Translations under genes and position numbers: made by a program
Notes under the pieces: model-generated
Seen by the model: the letters and a program-made list of their open reading frames with translations, nothing else
What the model was told of the DNA's origin: nothing
The model's database searches: none
Origin: JAWPMT01 sp965242775
Lineage (GTDB): Bacteria > Bacteroidota > Bacteroidia > Cytophagales > Cyclobacteriaceae
Direction: 5' to 3'
Assembly (NCBI GenBank): GCA_965242775.1
Contig: CBDETI010000005.1
Coordinates: 1-64,000 of the forward strand
Length of the DNA stretch: 64,000 nucleotides
In this document: positions 1 through 8,391 of the stretch, piece by piece
Layout of the letters: each line of letters opens with the position of its first letter
Numbering within the stretch: position 1 is the stretch's first letter

Positions 1-1
1 T

Positions 2-415
2 TTCGAACTTACCGACGACCGATTGTTCAATGGCAATCAAGTGGTTACCCTGGCTTCCTTCATAGAGGATGATGGGATGAGGTTTGAATATGCTTATCGT
101 ACCCAAATAGATCTATTACGAATTTCCAGTGACGCATTCGGGTTTTATAATCGACTGGCGAGCCAATTGAGTATTGAAGGAGACATCTTCGATCCACCAC
201 CGGCAGATATTGCAGGAAACATTCTCAATTTCAATGATCCTGACCGAAATGCCATTGGTTTTTTTGGTGCATTCGATGTTTCCAGTCGGGAAGTATATAT
301 CGAACGAGACCTACTGGAGGACCACCAGCGTAAATTCCTCTTTACAAGCAACTGTACTAACCTTGATAGCGCGTCCCTGAATGTTCCTGTCGACTGGGAG
401 GGAAGTAGCTGGTAA
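2..415 (+). CDS. DUF4249 family outer-membrane lipoprotein, C-terminal part (copy 1)
   Basis: Only the last 137 codons are in the window; the frame is open to the left edge. It aligns residue by residue with the C-terminal third of the four genes that follow: a DD(R/Q)(F/L)xNG segment, EDDGxRFEYxYR, an AFGFYxRLxSQ segment, GDIFDPPPA and GN(I/M), an FFGAF segment, then a Cys near LDS and a terminal W-E-G-S-S-W. DUF4249 proteins are Bacteroidota lipoproteins, usually encoded beside TonB-dependent receptors; their biochemical role is not known. Any receptor partner would lie upstream of this window. The family call is from recognised motifs; the function is not assigned. Confidence 0.85.
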   Translation, partial: FELTDDRLFNGNQVVTLASFIEDDGMRFEYAYRTQIDLLRISSDAFGFYNRLASQLSIEGDIFDPPPADIAGNILNFNDPDRNAIGFFGAFDVSSREVYIERDLLEDHQRKFLFTSNCTNLDSASLNVPVDWEGSSW

Positions 416-617
416 GGTTTTATTGGAACCCAGAACTGGTCTGCGCACAGTCTTTTTCATTTTGACATAGCTGCTTGGTGGAATTCGGGTATTCTAGTCG
501 ATGATATAATTCAATCATAACAATTCGAATGATGTTGGGTTATTTTCAAACAAGTTATTAGGTGCAACACCAGATGGGCTGTTTATTCATTACAATCAAA
601 CCTAACTATAATCATTA

Positions 618-1727
618 ATGAATCGACTATTGTTCGCAGCTTCGTCTCTGCTTCTCAGTTGTACCCAGGCGATAGAACTTCCTGTTCGGACCGACCCAAG
701 ATTGTTGATCGTTGAAGGATTTATCACGAACGAGCCCGGTCCCTATACTGTTCGGCTTACCCGATCCGCTAATTACGAAAGCGCCTTTCGATTGGATGGA
801 GTTATCAGCAATGAAACAGGGGCGGCACTCTTTATTCGGGATGCTGAGGGTGGTTCCACGGAATTAGTGGAAGTAGCCGATGGATATTACCAAACCCCAG
901 CAGATTTTGTAGGGCAGGTAGGAACCACCTACTCGCTCAATATTTTTACTGCTGCTGATGAGTCATTTGTGTCGCGGCCCGTTACGCTTCCTGCGGGTGC
1001 GGATATTGAGAATATTGAGCTGCGATATAAGGAACAGCCCAGTTCAGATCCCGTAAGTTTCGGGTCTGGTGTCAATGTCTTTGTAACCTTTCAAGATCGA
1101 CCGGGGGAAAATAATTTCTACATGACGTACCGCGATCGGGGCGTGTACCCATTTACGTCGCAACCAGAAATAGCTGAACTCAATCCATTTAATCCTTGTA
1201 TTCCGATCCAAGATCTTCCAAGGTGTTTTCGGTACGAGAGAGACTACTTCAACCCCTCCACCGCTGTAACTACCTCACAAAGTTGTCTGGTGATCCGGCC
1301 TGAAAGTTTTGATTTTCTGTTGATTGATGACCGGTTCCGTGATGGAACGGAAATTACCGACCTGGCATCGTTTGTGGAAGACGATGGGCGTCGGTTTGAA
1401 TTCAGCTATCGTACGCGCATTAACTTACTGTCAATTCCCTCGGAAGCATTCGGCTTTTACGAGCGGCTGGCTACACAACTTGAAATCGATGGGGATATCT
1501 TCGATCCCCCACCTGCAGAAATCTTAGGTAACATTGTCAATATTGGTAGTACGGAGAACCCTGCAATTGGCTATTTCGGTGCTTATCACCTATCCAGTAG
1601 AGAAGTTTACCTGGAATCGGATTTATTAGCGTTCAAGCAGACCAAGGTGGTTTTCGGGAATGACTGTATCAATTTTGATAGTTCGTCAGTAGAAAAACCG
1701 GTGGGTTGGACAGGTTCCAGTTGGTAA
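618..1727 (+). CDS. DUF4249 family outer-membrane lipoprotein (copy 2)
   Basis: Complete 369-residue protein. The N-terminus is a short lipoprotein signal with lipobox L-L-S-C (Cys about residue 15), followed at once by the IELPVR segment shared by the array. The N-terminal half contains the family's LIVEGFIT, GPYTVRLTRS and DGYYQTP segments and looks beta-rich; the C-terminal half has CFRYERDYF, EDDGRRFEFSYR and GDIFDPPPAEILGN. It ends in W-T-G-S-S-W. It is probably anchored to the outer membrane. Spacing to its neighbours is 150-200 bases, so each copy may have its own promoter. Family membership is secure; function is unknown. Confidence 0.9.
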   Translation: MNRLLFAASSLLLSCTQAIELPVRTDPRLLIVEGFITNEPGPYTVRLTRSANYESAFRLDGVISNETGAALFIRDAEGGSTELVEVADGYYQTPADFVGQVGTTYSLNIFTAADESFVSRPVTLPAGADIENIELRYKEQPSSDPVSFGSGVNVFVTFQDRPGENNFYMTYRDRGVYPFTSQPEIAELNPFNPCIPIQDLPRCFRYERDYFNPSTAVTTSQSCLVIRPESFDFLLIDDRFRDGTEITDLASFVEDDGRRFEFSYRTRINLLSIPSEAFGFYERLATQLEIDGDIFDPPPAEILGNIVNIGSTENPAIGYFGAYHLSSREVYLESDLLAFKQTKVVFGNDCINFDSSSVEKPVGWTGSSW

Positions 1728-1884
1728 GGTATCGCCATTACCAGCGCTAATATTCTGCTTGCTAAGTTCGTTTTCTTCCGTTTTCACATAATCTTTCACA
1801 AAGCGCTTTCAGTCGCTCAGGTTTTTAGGGTCGGTAATTTATTTGGCTGTTCTAGCCCAATAAAATCAATCACGAAGCTAAACC

Positions 1885-2994
1885 ATGAATCGACTGTTAC
1901 TTGCATTTTGCTCTTTGTTTCTATGTTGTATCCAGCATATTGAGCTTCCGGTGCGGGAGGGTCAAAAACGCTTGATCGTAGAAGGTTTTATTACCAATGC
2001 GCCAGGACCTTATACAATCCGCTTGACTCGTTCGGCCCGGTATGAAAGTGCTTTGAATTTGACAGGAGTTATTGAAAATGAAAGAGACGCAATTATTACG
2101 ATACGTGATCGAAGTGGAGGCATTACCGAACTGAAGGAATTAGGCAATGGGTATTATCAAACGCCCATTAGTTTCCAGGGTGAGGTTGGCCAAACTTATT
2201 CTCTAAACGTATTCACCTCAGACGGAGGCTTTTTCGCTTCCAGACCGGTGACAATACCTGAGGGAACGAGCATTAAAGAAGTGCAAATACGCTATGAACA
2301 AAAGCCCAGTACCAATAAATTAAAGTTCATTTCGGGTGTGAATCTTTTTGTAACAATTGACGATGATGCGGCTGGTTCAAATTTCTATATGACGTACTGT
2401 ACTGACGGTGTTTATCCTTTTATTTCCAGTCCTAAACTTGCAGAGCAGAATTCGGAGAACCCCTGTTTACCCATTGCCAATATTCCCCGGTGCTTTCGGT
2501 ATGAAAGAGACTACTTTGAGCCTTCTTTGAGTGTGGTTACTTCCCAGAGTTGTCGGGTCTTCAAGGCGGCTGATTTTGATTTTACACTGTTCGATGACCG
2601 ATTTAGAAATGGAACAGAATTGACCAATATCGCAGCATTCATTGAAGATGATGGTAGGAGATTCGAGTTTAGCTATCGCACCAATGTAAACTTGCTCACT
2701 ATTTCCCGTGAAGCCTATGGCTTTTACTTACGGCTTGCGGGTCAATTCGAGATCGATGGAGATATTTTTGACCCACCACCGGCCCAGATTCTTGGAAATA
2801 TTATCCCTTTGGATGGCTCAGATCAGGAGGTTCTAGGCTATTTCGGCGCTTTTTTCGTGGACAGTCGGGAGGTCTACATAGAAGGAGAAATACTGGATCT
2901 CAAACAGCGAAAGGTAATATTTGGCAATGACTGCATCAATTTGGATAGTTCAACCGTGAATAAGCCGATTGACTGGAGCGGAAGCAGCTGGTAA
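1885..2994 (+). CDS. DUF4249 family outer-membrane lipoprotein (copy 3)
   Basis: 369 residues, the same length as copy 2 and collinear with it throughout. The lipoprotein signal is MNRLLLAFCSLFLCC, in which either of the adjacent cysteines could be lipidated; IELPVRE follows. LIVEGFIT, GPYTIRLTRSARYES, CFRYERDYFEPS, EDDGRRFEFSYR and GDIFDPPPAQILGN are present, as is the terminal W-S-G-S-S-W. Copies 2 and 3 share the start MNRLL and look like the closest pair. No enzyme motif is visible. The intervening 157 bases hold no further gene. Confidence 0.9.
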   Translation: MNRLLLAFCSLFLCCIQHIELPVREGQKRLIVEGFITNAPGPYTIRLTRSARYESALNLTGVIENERDAIITIRDRSGGITELKELGNGYYQTPISFQGEVGQTYSLNVFTSDGGFFASRPVTIPEGTSIKEVQIRYEQKPSTNKLKFISGVNLFVTIDDDAAGSNFYMTYCTDGVYPFISSPKLAEQNSENPCLPIANIPRCFRYERDYFEPSLSVVTSQSCRVFKAADFDFTLFDDRFRNGTELTNIAAFIEDDGRRFEFSYRTNVNLLTISREAYGFYLRLAGQFEIDGDIFDPPPAQILGNIIPLDGSDQEVLGYFGAFFVDSREVYIEGEILDLKQRKVIFGNDCINLDSSTVNKPIDWSGSSW

Positions 2995-3065
2995 GAGATA
3001 ATTAATATTAACGCGTGGGAATAGGGTAGGATTTTCAGAAAACTGTTTTAGGTTTTTCTGGTATC

Positions 3066-4196
3066 ATGGTAAAGCAACCACTACAAACGCGTTTTAATTT
3101 TGGCCTGACTGTCCTGTTTGTTTGCTTCTGCCAGGCTTGTGTCAACCCCGTTGAGTTGCCGGTGCGAGAAGCTGCAAGAGACCTTATTGTCGAAGGATTC
3201 ATTACCAATCAACCCGGTCCGCACACTGTTAGATTGACAAAGGCGGCGCGTTACGAGCCATTTAGCGAATTGAGTGGGGTCATCAGTGCGGTATTATTCG
3301 CTGAAGTTTTCATAAGAAGCGGTGCTGGAGAAGTGATCCCGCTTACTGAACTAGGAGCGGGCCACTACCAGACACCTCCTGAATTTCGGGGCCGGATAGG
3401 AGAGACCTATACACTGCATATTAACACCCTGGATGACGAACAATATGTATCTACACCCGAGAGACTCCCTGCAGGCCCTGAAATCGAAGAGATTTTACTG
3501 AGATTTGAAGAGAAGCCAAGTAATGAAATACCCATTTCAGGCGTAAATGTATTTGTAGCATTTACGGATAATCCAGATGAACGCGATTTTTACCTGGGGT
3601 ATACTTCCGAGGGAGTTTATCCCTGGACGTCTCACCCGGAATTGGCTCTGCAATTTGGAAGTCCATGCCCTGCGAATGAGAAGTTTAGGCGGTGCTTTCG
3701 GTACGAACGCGATTATTTTCAGCCAAGTTTTAGGCGACTTACATCGGCGGATTGCTATACTAGAGAATTTAACCCTTTCGACTTCAGACTAGCAGATGAC
3801 AGGTTTCAGAACGGGAAAAGAATCACAGCACTGGCAGCATTCATTCCGGATGATGGTCGTCGTTTTGAGTATAGCTATAAGGTGAAGATCAATTTCCTGG
3901 CAATATCCGCTAAGGCCTATGGGTTTTACAACCGGCTGGTAAGCCAGTTAAGTATCGAGGGAGACATTTTCGATCCACCTCCAGCATCGATATTGGGAAA
4001 CATGCTAAGTCTTGGTGACAACCAAAATCCAGCATTAGGCTTTTTTGGTGCTTATTATGAGGATGCTGAGGAGGTATATATTGAAAATGATATCCTCGAG
4101 TTTCGTCAGGCCAAATTACAATTTGGAGGAAATTGCATAAACCTCGACAGTTCGGTAGTAGATAAGCCTGATTGGTGGCAAGGATCAAGCTGGTGA
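3066..4196 (+). CDS. DUF4249 family outer-membrane lipoprotein (copy 4)
   Basis: 376 residues starting at ATG 3066, only 71 bases after copy 3, so the two could be co-transcribed. The signal peptide is longer than in copies 2 and 3 and ends in a lipobox around C-Q-A-C, followed by the shared VELPVRE segment. DLIVEGFITNQPGP, CFRYERDYFQPS, the GDIFDPPPA/GNM segment and an FFGAY segment follow the family order. The terminus is K-P-D-W-W-Q-G-S-S-W. Its EDDGRR position reads PDDGRR. It is full length, with no frameshift or premature stop. Function is unknown. Confidence 0.9.
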   Translation: MVKQPLQTRFNFGLTVLFVCFCQACVNPVELPVREAARDLIVEGFITNQPGPHTVRLTKAARYEPFSELSGVISAVLFAEVFIRSGAGEVIPLTELGAGHYQTPPEFRGRIGETYTLHINTLDDEQYVSTPERLPAGPEIEEILLRFEEKPSNEIPISGVNVFVAFTDNPDERDFYLGYTSEGVYPWTSHPELALQFGSPCPANEKFRRCFRYERDYFQPSFRRLTSADCYTREFNPFDFRLADDRFQNGKRITALAAFIPDDGRRFEYSYKVKINFLAISAKAYGFYNRLVSQLSIEGDIFDPPPASILGNMLSLGDNQNPALGFFGAYYEDAEEVYIENDILEFRQAKLQFGGNCINLDSSVVDKPDWWQGSSW

Positions 4197-4330
4197 AAGG
4201 AGTTAGATAAAGCCCCTTTTCCTAACTGGTGCTATTGATCGCCTATACAGTTATTTTCAACACATAGGTGTTAGGGTGGATGGACTAGCTAGTGTTTTAT
4301 GGGTACCATCAATCTAAGCTGTATCCACCG

Positions 4331-5434
4331 ATGAGTCGATGTTTACTCGGCATCCCTTTTTTACTCTTTTCCTGCATCCAGGGAATTGAACTTCCGGTTA
4401 GAGAGCAGGCCGGGACCCTTGTAGTGGAGGGTTTTATTACTGATCAGGAAGGTCCCTATACAATGAGATTGTCCAGGTCGGCAACTTATCAGAGTGTATT
4501 TGCCCGTACGGGTGTTATTGAACCTGAAACAAGGGCCAATGTGTCGATTAGGACGGCTACAGGTGATATTATAGTACTTGCAGAGATCGGGGATGGATAC
4601 TACAAAACGCCAGCTAGCTTTCGGGGAGTATTGGGGGAGTCGTACTCCCTGAACATTAATACCCAGCTTGGTGAAGAGTTGGTCTCTTCATCAGTTTGTA
4701 TCCCAGCAGGTGGCACGGAAATCGAAGATCTGATTTTGCGGTTCGAGAGGCATCCAAGTGTGGACGAATTCGAGTTTACCACTGGGATGAACATTTTTGC
4801 TTCTTTTGCCGATGATCCTGTTGGCCCAAATTTTTATTTAGCCTACACCAGCCATGGGGTTTTTCCTTGGAGTGCACACCCCGAATTGGCTGAATTGAAC
4901 CCCAACTTTCCCTGTCCTACGGGAGACTCCATTCGTTGTTTTCGTTATGAACGGGACTATTTCCAACCCAACCTGAGACCAGTTCAAAGGTGCTTCGTGC
5001 CGGAAACCAGGCCTTTCGATTTTCGTTTGATCAGCGATCAATTTCAAAACGGTGCCCAAGTTACCGCGCTCGCGGCTTTCATTGAAGATGATGGTCGCCG
5101 ATTTGAATATAGTTACCGTGTGCGCGTTAACCTGCTTACCATTTCGCCCGAGGCCTTCGGCTTTTATCAAAGACTAGCCAGTCAGCTTAGTATCGAGGGA
5201 GATATTTTTGATCCTCCACCCGCCCAAATTCTGGGAAACATCGTGAACATCAATGACCCATCAGCAAGTCCGATAGGGTACTTCGGAGCGTACCACGCCT
5301 CCAGCGCGCAGACCTATATTGAACGGGAGCAACTGGAAATAAAACAACCCAAACTGAGATGGGCGGGCGAGTGTACCGCGCTTGATAGCTCAACAATTGT
5401 GAAGCCCGTGGACTGGACCGGTTCGAGTTGGTAG
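4331..5434 (+). CDS. DUF4249 family outer-membrane lipoprotein (copy 5)
   Basis: ATG 4331 is preferred over the upstream in-frame GTG at 4292, because it gives a compact lipoprotein signal (MSRCLLGIPFLLFSC, lipobox L-F-S-C) directly before IELPVRE, as in the other copies. The product is 367 residues. All family blocks are present: TLVVEGFIT, GPYTMRLSRS, CFRYERDYFQPN, EDDGRRFEYSYR, GDIFDPPPAQILGN, and a C-terminal Cys before LDSS. It ends in K-P-V-D-W-T-G-S-S-W. A second, orphan copy of this C-terminal motif follows 47 bases downstream (5481-5513). Confidence 0.88.
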   Translation: MSRCLLGIPFLLFSCIQGIELPVREQAGTLVVEGFITDQEGPYTMRLSRSATYQSVFARTGVIEPETRANVSIRTATGDIIVLAEIGDGYYKTPASFRGVLGESYSLNINTQLGEELVSSSVCIPAGGTEIEDLILRFERHPSVDEFEFTTGMNIFASFADDPVGPNFYLAYTSHGVFPWSAHPELAELNPNFPCPTGDSIRCFRYERDYFQPNLRPVQRCFVPETRPFDFRLISDQFQNGAQVTALAAFIEDDGRRFEYSYRVRVNLLTISPEAFGFYQRLASQLSIEGDIFDPPPAQILGNIVNINDPSASPIGYFGAYHASSAQTYIEREQLEIKQPKLRWAGECTALDSSTIVKPVDWTGSSW

Positions 5435-5480
5435 ATTTTGAGATTATGAGCTTCTTTCTGAGAAAAAATATAGGTTAGCT

Positions 5481-5513
5481 AAACCCCCGGACTGGCAGGG
5501 GGCTAGCTGGTGA
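5481..5513 (+). pseudogene. Orphan C-terminal tail of a deleted DUF4249 gene
   Basis: Ten sense codons and a stop read K-P-P-D-W-Q-G-A-S-W-stop. This closely matches the last residues of every complete DUF4249 gene in the array (for example K-P-D-W-W-Q-G-S-S-W in copy 4). Nothing upstream in this frame resembles the rest of the protein, so it is a remnant, not a gene. Its stop lies 15 bases from the stop of the converging barrel gene. The intact pair at 7674/7693 has nearly the same spacing (18 bases), which suggests that a DUF4249 gene once convergent with the barrel gene was lost by internal deletion. Confidence 0.75.
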
Positions 5514-5528
5514 GATAGAGATAAAGTG

Positions 5529-6029
5529 CTACGGAAGGTAGATCCCCAGGCCAACAAGCGCGCTCAATCGGCTGCTGTTAGTCAAAGTACTTCCCGTTGC
5601 ATAACTCAAAGTCGGCTCTAGGGAAATATTGTCATTTATAAAGAGGGCATAACCAATTTCGACGCTAACTTCCTCTGCGCGGAGGGTTGTGTCACTATAA
5701 GGGGCAGAGGCGAAACTAAAACCAACACCAGCAAACAAATTATTGTGATAATACCTGCCAAATGGCCCAAACGAAACGGCGGCTTCGCGAAAAATCAAAA
5801 GGCCCTCAAGTCCGATACTCACATTTGATCCTAGCATTAGGTTGTCTGACAAAAAGTATCCTCCGGTTAGGTTAAATCCAACTTTGCTGTCACCAAAATC
5901 ACTTCGATGATCTGAGGAAATACCCGAAACTGAACCAGCCCCGACAAAGACACGTCCTTTCTCGATCTGCGCGCGAGCTGAGTTGAATCCAACAAATAAT
6001 AATAACGCAATGATTAATTTTTTTTCCAT
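5529..6029 (-). CDS. Small outer-membrane beta-barrel protein (OmpW/opacity-like)
   Basis: ATG at 6029 is chosen because it begins a standard signal peptide (MEKKLIIALLLFVGFNSARA, then Q). The longer open frame upstream adds 22 residues with no signal character. The mature part is about 146 residues of alternating polar and aromatic strands with many Gly (for example FNLTGGYF and FGRYYHNNLFAGVGF), ending in GLGIYLP, a typical terminal barrel strand with an aromatic near the end. It is clearly paralogous to the gene at 7693-8202. Both face a DUF4249 gene tail to tail. Function is unknown. Confidence 0.8.
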   Translation of the reverse strand: MEKKLIIALLLFVGFNSARAQIEKGRVFVGAGSVSGISSDHRSDFGDSKVGFNLTGGYFLSDNLMLGSNVSIGLEGLLIFREAAVSFGPFGRYYHNNLFAGVGFSFASAPYSDTTLRAEEVSVEIGYALFINDNISLEPTLSYATGSTLTNSSRLSALVGLGIYLP

Positions 6030-6417
6030 GGTTTCTGAGATTTTAGATTGTCTCATTGTACCTGTTGTCGCTTTCAATAGTTGCGAGATTGACAATGATC
6101 TGGTAAAGCATTGGAATTGACTTTTTTTTCTTTACTAAAACAGATGCTTACATTATATGCAAAGACCAGGCAGGATTGGCCCGTCAGAATGTAGGCGGCC
6201 AAATAATCCGATCCGTTAAGACGGGAACCAAATCGTCGCTGATCGTCTGGGGACCGCCTCCGGTAGGTTGTTATGCTGTTGCAAGCCGGCGCGCAGTTTT
6301 TACTTTCAATCGACTGTATGTTGACGAGTAGGTAAAGAATATTTAAAGCTTTCTCGGCTTTTATGTCGATTTACTGCCGTGAGTTGTTCGGTTGGTTGTA
6401 ACCTAATTATTACTGAA
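6030..6417. other. Non-coding gap between divergent barrel and DUF4249 genes
   Basis: About 390 bases separate the start of the minus-strand barrel gene from the preferred ATG of DUF4249 copy 6. No reading frame here resembles a known family. The region must carry the two divergent promoters. No exact TAnnTTTG element with a good upstream TTTG was found at a convincing distance on either side. If copy 6 starts at GTG 6538 instead of ATG 6418, the gap grows to about 510 bases. Confidence 0.4.
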
Positions 6418-7674
6418 ATGACTTTACCAATATGTGCTTTCGCCTGCTCCGAAATTTCAGACATCCGGCGGAGAGTTCAGATTAAAAACTTCAAGCTACT
6501 TGCTGTAGTTGCAAAACAACTTTTTATCCCGGAATTCGTGCGGCAAGGAGGCATTGCTTTCGTGCCTGTGACAATTTGGGTGCTTGTCTGTCTGACCCAG
6601 TGCACCCACCCAATTGAATTGCCTTCACGAGAGTCCGATCGTCGACTTATTGTTGAGGGTTTCATCACAGATAAGAAAGGCCCGCACACCATCAGATTAA
6701 CAAGGTCCGCGGACTACAGCAGTGCATTTGTTTTGGAAGGGGTGATCACCGCCGAGACGGGTGCTCTTGTTTTCGTTAGAAAAGGCAACGGGGAGGTCAT
6801 ACAACTTACCGAGTCGGGAGATGGGTATTACCAAACCCCGAAGGGTTTTGGAGCGGAACAGGGCGAGACTTATTCATTAAACATCGAAACGAGTATCGGC
6901 GAGAGCTATGCCTCATTACCGGTTAGTCTGCCGAATGCCACCAGTATTGAAGATGCCCATTTACGTTTTTTTAAAAGCCAGAGCTCCGATGGATTTGATT
7001 TCGTTTCTGGGATGAATATCTTCTTGGAATTTCAGGACGATCCTACGGTTGCTAACTTTTATATGTCTTACACTACCGATGGAGTGTTTCCCTGGACAGC
7101 TCATCCCGAACTTGCTCCGCCACCGGAGGAAAATACACATCCCTGCCCACCAAACGGAGAAATGATCAAATGCTTTCGGTACGAGCGGGATTACTTTCAG
7201 CCGAATTTTCGGGAAATATTAAGCGCCGGCTGTTTTGCTCCGGAAGCGCGCTCATTCGATTTTAAGCTCGCCAATGACTTATATAGCAATGGTAAGGTGC
7301 TCACAACGCTGGGAGCTTTTATTGAAGACGATGGCCGAAGATTCGAATTTAGTTATAGGGTGAACGTTCACCTTTTGACCATATCGCCAGAGGCTTTTGG
7401 TTTTTATCAGCGGCTAGCGAGTCAGGTGTCAATAGATGGTGATATTTTCGATCCGCCACCAGCTAATACGTTGGGTAATATTATCAACCTAGGGGACGCC
7501 TCTCAAAATGCCATCGGGTTTTTCGGGGCTTACACGGACTCACAGCGAGAAATGTACATAGAGGGTCGCTTGCTCGATTTCAAGCGAGCCAAGAAGTTAT
7601 TTGTCGGTGATTGTATTAATCTAGACAGTTCTACATTGATTCCTCCTATTGAGTGGCATGGATCCCGGTGGTAA
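6418..7674 (+). CDS. DUF4249 family outer-membrane lipoprotein (copy 6)
   Basis: The body matches the array: RLIVEGFIT, GPHTIRLTRS, CFRYERDYFQPN, EDDGRRFEFSYR, GDIFDPPPANTLGN, and a C-terminal Cys before LDSS. The terminus diverges slightly to W-H-G-S-R-W. The start is uncertain. ATG 6418 gives a 40-residue leader before the lipoprotein signal, and an in-frame GTG at 6379 gives an even longer one. GTG 6538 would start a normal lipoprotein signal ending in the lipobox L-T-Q-C, and may be the true start. It faces a barrel gene (7693-8202) tail to tail. Function is unknown. Confidence 0.87.
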   Translation: MTLPICAFACSEISDIRRRVQIKNFKLLAVVAKQLFIPEFVRQGGIAFVPVTIWVLVCLTQCTHPIELPSRESDRRLIVEGFITDKKGPHTIRLTRSADYSSAFVLEGVITAETGALVFVRKGNGEVIQLTESGDGYYQTPKGFGAEQGETYSLNIETSIGESYASLPVSLPNATSIEDAHLRFFKSQSSDGFDFVSGMNIFLEFQDDPTVANFYMSYTTDGVFPWTAHPELAPPPEENTHPCPPNGEMIKCFRYERDYFQPNFREILSAGCFAPEARSFDFKLANDLYSNGKVLTTLGAFIEDDGRRFEFSYRVNVHLLTISPEAFGFYQRLASQVSIDGDIFDPPPANTLGNIINLGDASQNAIGFFGAYTDSQREMYIEGRLLDFKRAKKLFVGDCINLDSSTLIPPIEWHGSRW

Positions 7675-7692
7675 ATAATTTCTACCAACCTG

Positions 7693-8202
7693 TCATGGCA
7701 GATAGATCCCCAGGCCTACACTCAGACTCAATTGATTGTTGCCATCAAAGTCACCGCCACCCAAGGAGTAACTCAAAACTGGTTCAATGGAAATATGATC
7801 ATTCAGAAACGCTGCGTAGCCCAGCTCAAGACCTATCCGGGTGCCGCTGACCCGAACATCATCTGTGTCGGTCGATGCCAAGCCTAACCCTGCGCCAGCA
7901 AAGAAATTATTCATATAATACCTTGCAAACGGCCTAAACGAAAAGCTCGTAGAATTAAAGTCCATGAAAGAAGAGGTGCCAAAGCCGACGTTTGCCCCGG
8001 CAAGTAAATTGTCTATGACAAACAGCCCACCAGTTAAATTCACACTGAAACTGTTAGAGTTATCATCGATGCCATCAATGGAGCTTGATGAAAAGCCTGC
8101 CACGGACCCTACGCCCAGGAAAATTCTCCCTTTGTCTGTTTGTGCCTGAATGCTGGTGAAACCGATAAGAAATAGCAGCGTTAGAATGAGATTTTTTTTC
8201 AT
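7693..8202 (-). CDS. Small outer-membrane beta-barrel protein, paralogue of 5529-6029
   Basis: ATG 8202 starts a good signal peptide (MKKNLILTLLFLIGFTSIQA, then Q). The upstream in-frame extension of 11 residues is unlikely to be translated. The mature protein has about 149 residues and shares with its paralogue the KGR(V/I)F segment, a G-S-V repeat, a LTGG strand, an FxRYYxNNxFAG strand, the SxEPxLSY strand and the terminal GLGIYLP. Glycine- and aromatic-rich alternation fits an eight-stranded outer-membrane barrel. The stop is 18 bases from that of DUF4249 copy 6. Confidence 0.8.
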   Translation of the reverse strand: MKKNLILTLLFLIGFTSIQAQTDKGRIFLGVGSVAGFSSSSIDGIDDNSNSFSVNLTGGLFVIDNLLAGANVGFGTSSFMDFNSTSFSFRPFARYYMNNFFAGAGLGLASTDTDDVRVSGTRIGLELGYAAFLNDHISIEPVLSYSLGGGDFDGNNQLSLSVGLGIYLP

Positions 8203-8216
8203 GATGTTTTTTGAGT

Positions 8217-8249
8217 TTTGATATCCACTTGACATTACTGATAATTTTG
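8217..8249 (+). promoter_or_regulatory. Candidate Bacteroidota promoter for the SRPBCC gene
   Basis: TTTG at 8217-8220 and TAATTTTG (8242-8249, matching TAnnTTTG) are separated by 21 bases, within the usual range for Bacteroidota primary sigma promoters. The predicted leader to ATG 8392 would be about 135 bases, longer than for the other promoters seen in this window, so confidence is low. Confidence 0.3.
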
Positions 8250-8391
8250 ATCGAGGGTTACAGAATATTTGCCGGGAGCGGAGTTATGGCTGTCCAAGAT
8301 GATTGTGCCGCCTTAATTCCCCAGCCAATATTATCTTACTTACCGTGAATTGCTTAAAAGTTTTTTGATTCTTATAAGTTTCAACTTAAAC

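Noticed and set aside
1..8202. Mobile element or genomic island carrying the DUF4249 array
   Set aside because: No transposase, integrase, direct-repeat boundary or tRNA flank was seen, and the array looks like local tandem duplication.
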